This document shows positions 43,644 to 53,163 of a DNA stretch of 64,000 bases, piece by piece (the first letter of the stretch is position 1; each line of letters begins with the position of its first letter). The notes beneath the pieces are model-generated. The model did not search any database and was not told the origin of the DNA. It was given only the letters and a program-made list of their open reading frames with translations. A program made the position numbers and the translations under genes. The stretch comes from SXVE01 sp036388895 (GTDB lineage Bacteria > Acidobacteriota > Blastocatellia > Pyrinomonadales > Pyrinomonadaceae), in assembly GCA_036388895.1 (NCBI GenBank), contig DASVQY010000005.1, forward strand, positions 50,218-114,217, written 5' to 3'.

Positions 43644-44048
43644 ATGCTCAACAAGAACCAACGCTACGCGATTAAACGGACAGGCACCGGATTAGGCTTT
43701 TTTACTCTCGTTCCGATACCGGCGGATAAAAAAATTATCGAATACATCGGTCCGATTTTAACCAGAGAAGAGGCGGACAAAAAAGGCGGCAGGTATTTAA
43801 TGACGATTGATGAAGAGTATCTGATTGACGGCAGCCCGCGAAGCAACGCCGCCCGTTATATCAACCACTCGTGCGCGCCTAACGCAAAGGCATTTAGAAC
43901 CGGCGTGCGTATCTGGATTTGGTCAATTAGGACTATCGAAGCCGGCGAAGAAATCACAATAGATTACGGCAAAAAATATTTCGACGACTTTATAAAGCCG
44001 GTTGGGTGCAAATGCGTTAAGTGCAATAGATACAACAAGAAGGCATAA
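43644..44048 (+). CDS. SET-domain protein methyltransferase
   Basis: This 134-residue protein is a compact SET domain: GTGLGFFTLVPIPADKKIIEYIGPIL (SET-N), then ARYINHSCAPNAKAF (the NHS pseudoknot that binds S-adenosylmethionine), then IEAGEEITIDYGKKYF (catalytic Tyr). It ends with a post-SET-like GCKCVKCN cluster (CxCxxC) that usually binds zinc with a Cys from the SET core. SET proteins are lysine methyltransferases in eukaryotes; in bacteria they modify ribosomal, histone-like or host proteins. The substrate here is unknown. Confidence 0.9.
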   Translation: MLNKNQRYAIKRTGTGLGFFTLVPIPADKKIIEYIGPILTREEADKKGGRYLMTIDEEYLIDGSPRSNAARYINHSCAPNAKAFRTGVRIWIWSIRTIEAGEEITIDYGKKYFDDFIKPVGCKCVKCNRYNKKA

Positions 44049-44180
44049 TAAAAAATTGGTCGCTCGGCGTCGGGTTTGAATTTCGGAGTAACTTAAAAAG
44101 AGTTATTCTAAATAATCATTTTACCCGGTTTTATTACGTCTTTAACAAGTATCTTAAAAAACAATTTTAAATTGAAGTGT

Positions 44181-44972
44181 TCACAAAAGCTTTCTTGCAG
44201 CAATAAAACAGTAATCGCCCAAATCATTTTCATATTTTTTTGCCGCTTTGATAAAACTGCCGTTTTCCAAATCGCCGGACAGCTTTTGCAGTCCGCTTTC
44301 TACTTCTTCTTTGTTGCTCAAAGCGGAAAAAGAAGAGATGCCCTTTCTCACCTGTTCATTGAAATAAATCGAAGGACAATTTTTGCCGCTGTAAAGAAAC
44401 AAATCTTCCAAATCGGGCTGAACGAAATACTTTTCCGCAGCGGTTACGGCGAACCCGGCGGATTCGAGAACCGCTTCTACTTTTTGTCGCGCGGGCATAA
44501 CCTGCATCGAATCTTTCATCATTTTCGGAAAATAATGATTCAGCCAATATCCTTCCATTTGTTCGGGAAAAGAGGTAAATATAACGAAATTGCTTTTCTC
44601 CTTTAAGACCCGGTAAATCTCGGCGAAACCTTTTTCCAGATTTTTCCAGTGATGAATCGTTAAAGTCGCCAGAGCGCCGCCGAAAAACTCGTTTTCAAAA
44701 GGCAGGTTTTCAGCCGACGCTTGTTTCCAGACAACCGAACCGCTTTTTCGTTTCGCCTCTTCGAGCATAATTTTGCTCGGTTCCGCTCCGTACATCGAAT
44801 ATCCTTTTGCGGCAAATGCCGCAGTATAATTTCCGGTTCCGCAGCCGACATCGAGATAGCTTGAATTTTTGTCGGGAGATAACAGCGAAAAAAGCTTTTC
44901 AGTTAAAAATGGATCGGCAGCTCTAGTCCGGTTATAATCAATTCCAATCAAATCGTAGACGGCTTTTTTCAT
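44181..44972 (-). CDS. Class I SAM-dependent methyltransferase
   Basis: This 263-residue protein has motif I YLDVGCGTGNYTAAFA, the acidic motif II region (MYGAEPSKIMLEEAK), and motif III/IV ALATLTIHHWKNLEKGFAEIYRVLK, which together give the Methyltransf_11/25 fold. It begins MKKAVYDLIGIDYNRTRAADPFL, as in ubiquinone/menaquinone-biosynthesis-like methyltransferases. The substrate is not evident. Confidence 0.9.
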   Translation of the reverse strand: MKKAVYDLIGIDYNRTRAADPFLTEKLFSLLSPDKNSSYLDVGCGTGNYTAAFAAKGYSMYGAEPSKIMLEEAKRKSGSVVWKQASAENLPFENEFFGGALATLTIHHWKNLEKGFAEIYRVLKEKSNFVIFTSFPEQMEGYWLNHYFPKMMKDSMQVMPARQKVEAVLESAGFAVTAAEKYFVQPDLEDLFLYSGKNCPSIYFNEQVRKGISSFSALSNKEEVESGLQKLSGDLENGSFIKAAKKYENDLGDYCFIAARKLL

Positions 44973-45183
44973 ATTCTTTTTCCATATTCTTTATTTACAG
45001 ATTAATTATAAAAAAACTTCGCGCTTTGGAGTTTTCTCTCAGTTTATTAAAAAGAGTCGTTTACAAACAGATAACGAAGATATAATTCTTTCAACAGATG
45101 TGAAAATTTATTTTTCTTCGTTGTTAATAATCCGCCGCCGCGCACGTTTATATTTGTAGGAAGACGATTCCAGGGAGACAGAC

Positions 45184-45801
45184 GTGAGCACAACCACCGC
45201 TAACATGCTATTAAAAAGCGATTTTATAGATTCCGCAAAGAGCGCGACTCCTGATGAAGCAGGCGCGGGCAACGCGGAAATTGAAGAACTCGGAGTTCTT
45301 TTTCGCGATTATCATAAAACGATTTTCCGCATCGCATACCGCATCACTGGCAGCCAGAGCGACGCGGAAGACGTGTTGCAAACTATCTTTCTGCGGCTTG
45401 CCCCGAAGCAGGCACGGCGCGATTTTTTGCCGAACGCCGGAGGTTATCTGCATCGGGCGGCGGTCAACGCGTCGCTCGACTTGCTGAGGAGCCGCACGCG
45501 CGCCAATTCCGTTTCTTTAGACGTTATAGATTTTAATCAAAGCTCGAAGCTTTCTGTAGCGAGTCCCGAAGACGATTTTGCAGACGTGGAACTGCGCGAG
45601 CTTATTCGCCACGCGGTCGCGAAACTCGAAGGGCGCGCCGCGACCGCGTTCGTGCTCCGGTATTTTGAAGGCTACGACAACGCTCGAATCGCACAGATTT
45701 TAGGCACGTCGCAAATGGTCGTCGCAGTTACGCTGCATCGCGCCAGAACACGTCTGCGCAAAGAAATCGGCAGTTATTTGGAGAAACATCATGAAGCATA
45801 A
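45184..45801 (+). CDS. ECF-family RNA polymerase sigma factor
   Basis: It starts at a GTG with an AGGGAG site. The 205-residue protein has sigma region 2 (LFRDYHKTIFRIAYRITGSQSDAEDVLQTIFLRL) and region 4 (LEGRAATAFVLRYFEGYDNARIAQILGTSQMVVAVTLHRARTRLRKEI). The stop overlaps the start of a FecR/zinc-finger anti-sigma-like protein by 11 bp, so this is a regulated ECF sigma pair. The target regulon is unknown; the downstream ABC operon is a candidate. Confidence 0.94.
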   Translation: MSTTTANMLLKSDFIDSAKSATPDEAGAGNAEIEELGVLFRDYHKTIFRIAYRITGSQSDAEDVLQTIFLRLAPKQARRDFLPNAGGYLHRAAVNASLDLLRSRTRANSVSLDVIDFNQSSKLSVASPEDDFADVELRELIRHAVAKLEGRAATAFVLRYFEGYDNARIAQILGTSQMVVAVTLHRARTRLRKEIGSYLEKHHEA

Positions 45802-48676
45802 TAAACAAAATTTGGATGCCATTATAGAAGACGCCGCAAGCGGTATACGCGACGAGAAAATTGATTCGTCAATCATAGAACAATCCGCGGCGCGCGTGTG
45901 GGCGCGGGTTAGTCAACAAATGTCAGCGGAAAATTTCGCTGCGGCGGAAAATTCTTTGTCCGCAAATTCAAATTTAGGAAAGTTAAATACAATGAGCACT
46001 AATAACAATACAGAACATATTCAGGGATGCGCTGATTTCCAATCGCTCATTCCGGCATACCTTGATAAGAAACTTTCGACGGCACGCACGCTGCTCTTGG
46101 AAGACCATACGAACGAATGCATTCCGTGTCGTCAGGCGTTGAAAACCCAACGCGCAAACCAGGCGGCAAAAACGGCGACGTTTATCCCGCGTCAACACGC
46201 GAAGCGCGCCGCGAGCGGACAGCAGCGGGCAAATACGAACGGGCGGTTTATTCCTAATGGTTGGAACAAAACCAGCGTTGCGCGCTGGAGCGTAGCCGCC
46301 GCGCTCGTCATCTGTTTAGGATTTGTCGGATTATTCGTTTCCGAGCGTTTCGATTGGTCGGGAACGACACTGGCGGCGACGCTTGAAAATGCGGACGGCG
46401 CGGTTTATGTCGTTTCCGACACTGAAAATCGTCAACTCGCGGCGGGCGAGCAGCTTCAGAAAGGCGAGCGCGTGCGCACGGCGAAAGACTCGAACGCGGT
46501 GCTGCGACTCGCCGACGGTTCGATTGTTGAAATGCGCGAGCGCTCCGAGTTTTCAGTGAGCGAAAACAGGCGCGGCGTTACCGTCAATCTCGAACGCGGC
46601 GATGTTATCGTCGAAGCCGCCAAGCAGCATAACGGTCGGCTGTACGTTCAAACGCCCGACTCGCTCGTCTCCGTCAAAGGCACGATATTCGCGGTCGAAA
46701 GCGGCACGAAAGGTTCGCGCGTTTCGGTAGTTGAAGGCGAAGTAAAAGTCAATCACGCGGGCAAAGACGAAACCTTGCTTCCCGGCGATCAAACTACGAC
46801 CAATTCTAGTTTAGAGAAAATTCCGGTTCAGCAGGATGTTGCCTGGAGCCGCAACGCCGCGCGTTATGCGAACCTGGTTTCGGAACTGGCGAAATTGCAA
46901 CGCGACGTTAATCAAAAAGTCGCGCGTCCCGGCGTTCGCTACTCGTCTAAATTCGTTGATCTGCTGCCGGAAAACACGGTTTTCTACGCGGCGTTGCCGA
47001 ATTTGACGGAAACGCTTGCCGAGTCGCAGCGCATAATGCAGGAACGTATCAGCCAGAATCCGGCGCTCGCCGAATGGTGGAAAGGCAACAAGAATAATGA
47101 ATTCGGTCTTAATGAACAGACGCTTGCGCGCGTTCGCGAGTTCGGTACGCAGCTCGGCGATGAAATCGTCGTCAGCGCCGAAATGGATGCGAAAGGCGAG
47201 CCGAACGGCATTCTCGTCTTAGGTGAAGTGAAAAACGCGGCGAACTTCCGCACATATCTTGACGAACAACTAACAAGCTTCGCGAAACAGTCAAGCGATG
47301 TGTCTAAGGTTCGCATCATTGACGATCCGTTGACTGCAGCGGTCGCGAGTCCTTCGATATCAACAGCTGTAAACGGCAGTGCGAAAACAAAAGACGCGCC
47401 GGCGAAAGACGCCGCAAGTAAATCCGAAGTGTTCGTCTGGATTCACAACGACATCTTCGCGGCATCGGCGCAGATCGAACCGCTTCGCGGGCTTGCGACG
47501 AAACTGAAAGCGCCGGGCGCGAGCCGCTTCGCGGGCACGCCCTTTTATCAGCGCATCAACGACGTTTACAGAGACGGCGCGGGAATCGTTGTCGCAGCCG
47601 ACCTCGAAAAAATCGTAGCGCGGGCGGTCAGTCAGGATAAAGAACCGGGCGCCGAGCGTCGCCAAGAAGGCTTTAACCGTCTCGGCATCACGAACTTGCG
47701 CCACTTTGTCGTCGAACAAAAAGAAGCGAACGGCAAAACTTTGAGCCGCGCCGCGCTGACATTCAGCGAACCGAATCGCGGCATTGCGTCCTGGCTCGCC
47801 GCGCCGGGTTCGATGGGCGCACTGAATTTCGTCTCGCCGAATGCGAACGTCGCAACCGCGTTCGTGGTAAAAGAACCGGCGTTGCTGGTTGACGACCTGC
47901 TCGGATTTTTAGAAACGGTTGATCCGAATATGAGACGCAGTTTGGACGACATCCAAAAGTCGCAAGGCATTGACATTCGCAACGATTTTGCCGCACCGCT
48001 CGGCGGCGAGTTCGCCTTCGCGATTGACGGTCCGCTTCTTCCGACGCCTTCGTGGAAAATCATTGTGGAAGTTTACGACCAGGCGAAATTGCAGGATACT
48101 TTTGTCCGCGCCGTCGAAAAGCTGAATCAGTTTTCCGTGCTGCACGGCAAAGGCAAACTGAGCCTGGAAAGCGCGACTTCGGGCGACCGCACTTTTTACT
48201 CGGTAAAATCTGCTGACGCGGGACTCGAAGTGCATTACACTTACGCGAACGGTTACCTCATCGCCGCGCCGAGCCGCGCGCTGCTCGAACAGTCCATTGC
48301 GAATCGCGACGCCGGACAAACGCTCGTCCGTTCGGCGAGATTTATGAGCTCGCTTCCCGTTGACGGCAACACGAATTTCTCGGCGATTTTTTATCACGAT
48401 CTCGCGCCGCTTATGAAGCCGCTCGCGGATAAAATGAAAACGGCAGGCGGAGAATTGACGGAACAGCAGCGTCAAACGCTCGGTTCGATTGACGCGAATG
48501 CGCCGCCGACACTCGCCTTTGCTTACGCACAGGGCGACCGCATTACGCTTGCGGCAAACACGGAAGGCGGCGCGTTCGGTTTAAGTCCGGCGAGTTTGAT
48601 CGGTCTGCCGCATTCATTTGAAATGCAGCATATTTTAATGAACGCAATGGGCGATAAGAACGTACAGAAGAAATAG
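45791..48676 (+). CDS. FecR-domain anti-sigma-like protein with long exported region
   Basis: This 961-residue protein overlaps the ECF sigma gene. Residues ~80-113 hold a zf-HC2-like anti-sigma motif (Cys80, then HTNECIPC with His/Cys ligands). A membrane helix is at ~165-184 (WSVAAALVICLGFVGLFV), followed by a FecR domain at ~190-340 (GEQLQKGERVRTAKDSNAVLRLADGSIVEMRERSEF, VSVKGTIFAVES). The remaining ~600 residues (VDLLPENTVFYAALPNLTETL..., a DUF3352-like exported region) are soluble and periplasmic. It probably senses an extracytoplasmic signal and controls release of the sigma factor. The fusion of a zinc-finger anti-sigma, FecR and a large sensor in one chain is unusual. Confidence 0.85.
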   Translation: MKHNKQNLDAIIEDAASGIRDEKIDSSIIEQSAARVWARVSQQMSAENFAAAENSLSANSNLGKLNTMSTNNNTEHIQGCADFQSLIPAYLDKKLSTARTLLLEDHTNECIPCRQALKTQRANQAAKTATFIPRQHAKRAASGQQRANTNGRFIPNGWNKTSVARWSVAAALVICLGFVGLFVSERFDWSGTTLAATLENADGAVYVVSDTENRQLAAGEQLQKGERVRTAKDSNAVLRLADGSIVEMRERSEFSVSENRRGVTVNLERGDVIVEAAKQHNGRLYVQTPDSLVSVKGTIFAVESGTKGSRVSVVEGEVKVNHAGKDETLLPGDQTTTNSSLEKIPVQQDVAWSRNAARYANLVSELAKLQRDVNQKVARPGVRYSSKFVDLLPENTVFYAALPNLTETLAESQRIMQERISQNPALAEWWKGNKNNEFGLNEQTLARVREFGTQLGDEIVVSAEMDAKGEPNGILVLGEVKNAANFRTYLDEQLTSFAKQSSDVSKVRIIDDPLTAAVASPSISTAVNGSAKTKDAPAKDAASKSEVFVWIHNDIFAASAQIEPLRGLATKLKAPGASRFAGTPFYQRINDVYRDGAGIVVAADLEKIVARAVSQDKEPGAERRQEGFNRLGITNLRHFVVEQKEANGKTLSRAALTFSEPNRGIASWLAAPGSMGALNFVSPNANVATAFVVKEPALLVDDLLGFLETVDPNMRRSLDDIQKSQGIDIRNDFAAPLGGEFAFAIDGPLLPTPSWKIIVEVYDQAKLQDTFVRAVEKLNQFSVLHGKGKLSLESATSGDRTFYSVKSADAGLEVHYTYANGYLIAAPSRALLEQSIANRDAGQTLVRSARFMSSLPVDGNTNFSAIFYHDLAPLMKPLADKMKTAGGELTEQQRQTLGSIDANAPPTLAFAYAQGDRITLAANTEGGAFGLSPASLIGLPHSFEMQHILMNAMGDKNVQKK

Positions 48677-48707
48677 TGAAACAAAAGCGACACTAAATAG
48701 GACGAAC

Positions 48708-48742
48708 ACCGACGGACGATTTCCAGCGTCCGTCGGTTTTTG
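48708..48742 (+). terminator. Intrinsic terminator after the FecR gene
   Basis: ACCGACGGACG pairs perfectly with CGTCCGTCGGT (11 bp, 8-base loop) followed by five T. Confidence 0.9.
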
Positions 48743-48800
48743 TCGTGTTTGGCAGGTTGCGCTTGTAAATCCAGTCCCGGTAATTAGGAGATAAACGATT

Positions 48801-49274
48801 TTGTCTTTGGATTCAAAACGCGAACTTTTACGGCACCTTCTTGCGACACTGGCATTTCGCGGCGGAATTGCTGTTACAAACGCGCCGGATAATTTCGCGC
48901 AGTTTCGCGCCGGTGAAGCGACGCGCAGCGCTGGAGAGCTTTTGGCGCACATCGGCGATTTGATTCAAGGCTCGCATTTTTTAATGAAAGGCGAGTTCGT
49001 TCGTTTACAGTCGCCTCCACAAACGTGGGCGGAAGACGTAAAGCGTTTTTTTGCCGAAATCGAAAAATTCGATTCGTATTTAGTTTCCGAGGCGCCGTTG
49101 GCGCAGCCGATAGAAAAGATTGTGCAGGGACCGATTGTCGACGCTTTAACTCACGTCGGGCAAATCGTGATGCTGCGCCGTTTGGCGGGAAAACCGATTC
49201 AGCCGGAAAGCTATTTTACCGCTGAAATCGCGGCAGGCGGAGTAGCCGAAAAATACTTTTCAAAGTTTATTTAA
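48801..49274 (+). CDS. DinB-family protein
   Basis: It starts at a TTG preceded by an AGGAG box. The 157-residue four-helix-bundle protein has the metal-binding His pattern of the DinB superfamily: SAGELLAHIGDL and ALTHVGQIVMLRRLAGKP. These proteins act as metal-dependent thiol or S-transferases; the substrate is unknown. Only 20 bp separate it from the ABC operon, which may be co-transcribed. Confidence 0.85.
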   Translation: MSLDSKRELLRHLLATLAFRGGIAVTNAPDNFAQFRAGEATRSAGELLAHIGDLIQGSHFLMKGEFVRLQSPPQTWAEDVKRFFAEIEKFDSYLVSEAPLAQPIEKIVQGPIVDALTHVGQIVMLRRLAGKPIQPESYFTAEIAAGGVAEKYFSKFI

Positions 49275-49294
49275 TAATTTGTAGTGATAACGAT

Positions 49295-50311
49295 ATGACA
49301 AGTGTCATCGAACTTGAACAACTGAGCGTGACGTTTGGAAAGCGTCCGATTCTGAAATCTTTAAGCGGCGCGCTCAATGGGCGCGCCATCGGCTTGCTCG
49401 GACCGAACGGCGCGGGCAAGACTTCGCTCATCCACACTCTGCTCGGTTTTCACCCGCCGACTTCCGGCACGGCACGCATTTTCGGGCAGGACATTACAAG
49501 AGATGCAAAGCAAGTGCGAGCGACGGTCGGTTATATGCCCGAGCGCGATTCGTTTATCGCCAAAATGTCTTGCGTTCAATTCGTGCGTTTGATGGCTGAG
49601 CTTTCCGGCATTCCCGCCGGTCACGCGCTTGAACGGGCGCACGAAGCTCTGTTTTACGTCGGTTTGGGCGAAGCGCGCTACCGTCCGGTTGACAGCTATT
49701 CGCTCGGAATGAAGCAACTCGCGAAATTAGCGCAGGCGATAGTTCACGGACCGAAACTGATTATTCTGGATGAACCGACGAACGGGCTTGATCCGCCGAC
49801 GCGCAATCGAATGATTTCGCTTATTCGTCAGATTCGTGATGGCGGGCGGGCGCGGATACTTTTGTCGTCACATCTTTTGCGCGACGTTGAAGAATGCTGC
49901 GACGAGATTCTCGTCTTAAAAGACGGAAACATCGCCGCCAACTGTAATCTAGAAGAGGAGCGCAAGGCGAATCGCAAATTCATCGAGCTTGAGACGCGCG
50001 GCGGCGAACGGCGAGCGTTTGCCGAAGCAATCGGCGGTTTGGGATGCGAATACGCTCTTGCGGGAGAGCGGCGCATAAAATTGATTATGAATGAGACCGC
50101 TGAAATAAGCGATTTGTACCGCCTCGCGCTCGAACATAATGTGCAGATCAGGCGGCTTAATTTCAAGCGCGATTCGCTCGAAGAAATTTTCTTAAAAGCG
50201 ATGGAGAACGGAAACATAACCAACGGCGCGGGGGCGTCAGTTAATAACGGAAGCGCAATTTTGAACGAAAACGCGCAGGCGAACGGGAGGGTGAACGATG
50301 GCAGTTTATGA
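49295..50311 (+). CDS. ABC transporter ATP-binding protein (ABC-2 type, first)
   Basis: This 338-residue protein has Walker A GPNGAGKTS, the signature SLGMKQLAKLAQAI, Walker B LIILDEPTNGLDP and the switch His in LSSHLL. The C-terminal ~110 residues form a substrate- or regulator-binding extension as in multidrug/lantibiotic exporters. Its stop overlaps the permease start by 14 bp. The energising subunit for the following permease. Confidence 0.95.
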   Translation: MTSVIELEQLSVTFGKRPILKSLSGALNGRAIGLLGPNGAGKTSLIHTLLGFHPPTSGTARIFGQDITRDAKQVRATVGYMPERDSFIAKMSCVQFVRLMAELSGIPAGHALERAHEALFYVGLGEARYRPVDSYSLGMKQLAKLAQAIVHGPKLIILDEPTNGLDPPTRNRMISLIRQIRDGGRARILLSSHLLRDVEECCDEILVLKDGNIAANCNLEEERKANRKFIELETRGGERRAFAEAIGGLGCEYALAGERRIKLIMNETAEISDLYRLALEHNVQIRRLNFKRDSLEEIFLKAMENGNITNGAGASVNNGSAILNENAQANGRVNDGSL

Positions 50312-51227
50312 GCATTTATACCGGGCGTATGAAGGCGAATCGCACTCCGCCTTATCGCGCTTTCTGGTAATACCGCGCTACGCTCTGCGCGAAACGTTTA
50401 AGTCTAAATTATTTACGACGATCTTTATTCTCTGCTTTATCTACCCGCTTGTCGCGGCTATCCTGGTTTATCTGCATCATAATTCGAACGCGCTGGCGAT
50501 ATTGCAGATAAACGTGATCGAACTTTTGCCGATTGATGCTTCGTTTTTTCAAACTTTCGTGAAGGTTCAGGGTGCGTTTGCTTTAATCCTGACTGTGCTC
50601 GTCGCGCCGCCGCTCATCTCGCGCGATCTGTCGAACAACGCTTTGCCGCTTTATTTGTGCCGCCCGCTTTCGCGCGCCGAATACGTTCTCGGCAAAATGG
50701 CTGTCGTGGTATTTTTATTGTCGCTGATAACCTGGATTCCGGGCTTGCTGATTTTCTTTTTTCAATCGTCTCTCGCCGGTTTCGATTGGCTTTGGACGAA
50801 TGTGTGGATGATTCAGGCGATATTTTCGACAAGTATGGTTTGGATTATTTTGCTGTCTTTGCTCGCGCTCGCCGTGTCTTCGTTAGTCAAATGGCGAGTT
50901 GTGGCGAGCGGCGCGCTTTTGGGATTGTTTTTCGTGCCGAGCGCGTTCGGCGAGATCATCAATGATCTTTTTCTGACAAAAGCAGGGCACCTTCTCAGTT
51001 TATGGGCGACGATGGACAGCATTTGGCGCGGGCTGTTCGGGCTGTTCGTGCGCGAGACCGGGCATATTAATGGAAAAGTCAGCAACCCGATTTACGATGA
51101 ACAGTATTTTGATATCGCGCTGCTTGAGCCGCCGCTGTGGGTTTCGTGGCTGATAATCGCGCTGGTTTGCGGCGTATGCGTCTGGCTGCTCTCGCGCAAA
51201 GTCCGCGCTTACGAGGTGATAAAATGA
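50298..51227 (+). CDS. ABC-2 type permease (first)
   Basis: This 309-residue membrane protein has six hydrophobic segments (LFTTIFILCFIYPLVAAILVY, GAFALILTVLVAPPLIS, MAVVVFLLSLITWIPGLLIFFF, MVWIILLSLLALAVSSL, a C-terminal LLEPPLWVSWLIIALVCGVCVWLL). The SRDLSNNALPLYLCRPLSRAEYVLGK motif is typical of ABC-2 permeases. Its stop overlaps the next ATPase start (ATGA). Confidence 0.92.
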   Translation: MAVYEHLYRAYEGESHSALSRFLVIPRYALRETFKSKLFTTIFILCFIYPLVAAILVYLHHNSNALAILQINVIELLPIDASFFQTFVKVQGAFALILTVLVAPPLISRDLSNNALPLYLCRPLSRAEYVLGKMAVVVFLLSLITWIPGLLIFFFQSSLAGFDWLWTNVWMIQAIFSTSMVWIILLSLLALAVSSLVKWRVVASGALLGLFFVPSAFGEIINDLFLTKAGHLLSLWATMDSIWRGLFGLFVRETGHINGKVSNPIYDEQYFDIALLEPPLWVSWLIIALVCGVCVWLLSRKVRAYEVIK

Positions 51228-52270
51228 CACCGACAACGACAACGACAACATCACCGGCAGCACAACCGTCGCCGACAGTATCGTTGCCGCCGACGGCAGC
51301 AAATTTGCCCGCCGAGTCCGTATCTTCCGATCAGATGATAGTGTTTGAGGAGGTATCGAAATTCTACGGCGAGATTCTCGGCGTCAATCGAGTTAATTTG
51401 CAGATCGCGCCGGGCATTACGAGTCTCGTCGGTCCGAACGGTTCGGGCAAAACGACTTTGATGAATTTGATGTGCGGGCTGATCAAGCCGACGCAGGGTT
51501 GCATCCGCGTGCTCGGCACGTCGCCCGACAAACCGGAAATTCTTTTCCAAAAACTCGGTTACTGTTCGCAGTTCGATTCGTTTCCGCGCGGCGCGACCGC
51601 CCGAAAATTTATCGAATTCTATTTGCGCGTTCACGGTTACACGAAGCAGGAAACCGCTGAACTCGCCCATCAGGCGCTCGAACGCGTTTCGCTCGTCGAA
51701 GCGGCAGACCGGAAAATTTCGGCGTTCAGCAAGGGAATGCGCCAGCGCGTCCGGCTCGCGCAGTCAATCGCGCACAATCCTTCGGTGCTGGTTCTGGACG
51801 AGCCTTTGAACGGGCTTGACCCGATGGCGCGAGCCGAAACGATTCGCCTGTTTCGTCAGCTCGCCGACGCGGGAATGTACCTCATCATTTCCAGCCACAT
51901 TCTGCACGAAGTAGATATGATGAGCGACAGCGTCGTGCTCATTCACAACGGTTACGTCGTCGCAGAAGGCGAAGTCCACGGCGTGCGCGATGAAATCGAA
52001 GAACATCCGATTCAGATTCTGATTCGCTGCGACCGCCCGCAAGCATTAGCCGCGCGTCTGTTTGAACACGAGTACACGGTCGAGGCGCGAATCCACGACG
52101 ACCGCCAGGGCTTGTTTGTCAAAACGCGCCGACCGGATGAATTTTATCTGCTGCTTAACAAGATAATCATCGAGCAGAATCTTCAAATCGAATCGGTCGC
52201 GCCCGCTGATGACGATCTGAACGCCGTCTATCAATACTTAATCACGTCCGACGGAGGGCAAACGCGATGA
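51224..52270 (+). CDS. ABC transporter ATP-binding protein (second)
   Basis: The start is the ATG at 51224, overlapping the upstream stop as ATGA; the longer frame from 51137 lies within the permease gene. The N-terminal ~45 residues are a Thr/Ser/Pro-rich tail unlike standard ATPases. Then come Walker A GPNGSGKTT, signature FSKGMRQRVRLAQSI, Walker B VLVLDEPLNGLDP and SSHILHEVDMMS. The C-terminal region resembles the first ATPase. Pairs with the downstream permease. Confidence 0.94.
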   Translation: MTPTTTTTTSPAAQPSPTVSLPPTAANLPAESVSSDQMIVFEEVSKFYGEILGVNRVNLQIAPGITSLVGPNGSGKTTLMNLMCGLIKPTQGCIRVLGTSPDKPEILFQKLGYCSQFDSFPRGATARKFIEFYLRVHGYTKQETAELAHQALERVSLVEAADRKISAFSKGMRQRVRLAQSIAHNPSVLVLDEPLNGLDPMARAETIRLFRQLADAGMYLIISSHILHEVDMMSDSVVLIHNGYVVAEGEVHGVRDEIEEHPIQILIRCDRPQALAARLFEHEYTVEARIHDDRQGLFVKTRRPDEFYLLLNKIIIEQNLQIESVAPADDDLNAVYQYLITSDGGQTR

Positions 52271-53163
52271 GTTTAACGTCTGAAATTACACAACAATCCG
52301 CCGCAACAAACGTGAATCAGCCGAATGCGAGCCGCGCACGCGCGTCTTCTTGGTCGCTGTGGACGCGACAGACTCTGGCGATTCTAAGTCTTGAGATCAG
52401 AAAAAATTTTTTGAGCCGGCGCGCTTTTCTGCTTTATGCCGCCGCCGGATTGCCGCTCGTCCTGCTGTCGCTGTTCGCACTTTTTCCGCCGCCGAGCCAC
52501 AATATGGAAAACTTCAGCGAATTTAGCCAGGTCTTTGCGGGATTCTACGGCGGGCTGGTTCTTCGCACACTCGTCTTCTTCGGCTGCGCGTGGGTTTTTA
52601 TGAATCTGTTTCGCGGCGAGGTGGTTGACAGAAGTTTGCACTACTATTTTCTCGCACCCGTCAGGCGTGAAGTTCTTGTCGTCGGCAAGTATCTGTCTGG
52701 GCTGATCGCAACAATTGTATTATTCAGCATCACGACCGTCGGCTCGATGTTAATACTCTACTTCTGGCTCTATCCGTCAGAATCCGCCAGGTACTTTTTC
52801 GAAGGTGCCGGCATCGGTCATCTGCTGACTTATCTCGGAGTCACAATCCTTGCGTGCATCGGATACGGCGCGGTTTTTCTGCTCCTCGGGCTGTTTTTCC
52901 GCAACCCGATTATTCCGGGTTTGGCGCTTTACGGCTGGGAATGGATTAACTTTCTGCTGCCGCCGTTTTTGAAAAAGATAAGCGTGATTCATTACTTGAC
53001 ATCGCTCGTGCCCGTACCGATGTCTGAAGGACCGTTTGCGGTGCTCGTCGAACCGACGCCCGCTTGGATTTCAGTGCCGAGTCTTATTCTGTTCACATGT
53101 GTTGTGCTTTTTCTCGCCAGCCTTCACATTCGCCGCATGGAGATAAGTTATGCGGGCGAATAA
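52267..53163 (+). CDS. ABC-2 type permease (second)
   Basis: This 298-residue protein has six predicted membrane segments (LLYAAAGLPLVLLSLFALFPP, TLVFFGCAWVFMNLF, IATIVLFSITTVGSMLILYFWL, LTYLGVTILACIGYGAVFLLLGLFF, LILFTCVVLFLASLHI). NLFRGEVVDRSLHYYFLAPVRREVLVVGKYL is the permease-specific cytoplasmic loop. It overlaps the ATPase by 4 bp and the following lipoprotein gene by 14 bp. The doubled ATPase/permease set suggests a heteromeric or two linked exporters. Confidence 0.92.
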   Translation: MSLTSEITQQSAATNVNQPNASRARASSWSLWTRQTLAILSLEIRKNFLSRRAFLLYAAAGLPLVLLSLFALFPPPSHNMENFSEFSQVFAGFYGGLVLRTLVFFGCAWVFMNLFRGEVVDRSLHYYFLAPVRREVLVVGKYLSGLIATIVLFSITTVGSMLILYFWLYPSESARYFFEGAGIGHLLTYLGVTILACIGYGAVFLLLGLFFRNPIIPGLALYGWEWINFLLPPFLKKISVIHYLTSLVPVPMSEGPFAVLVEPTPAWISVPSLILFTCVVLFLASLHIRRMEISYAGE

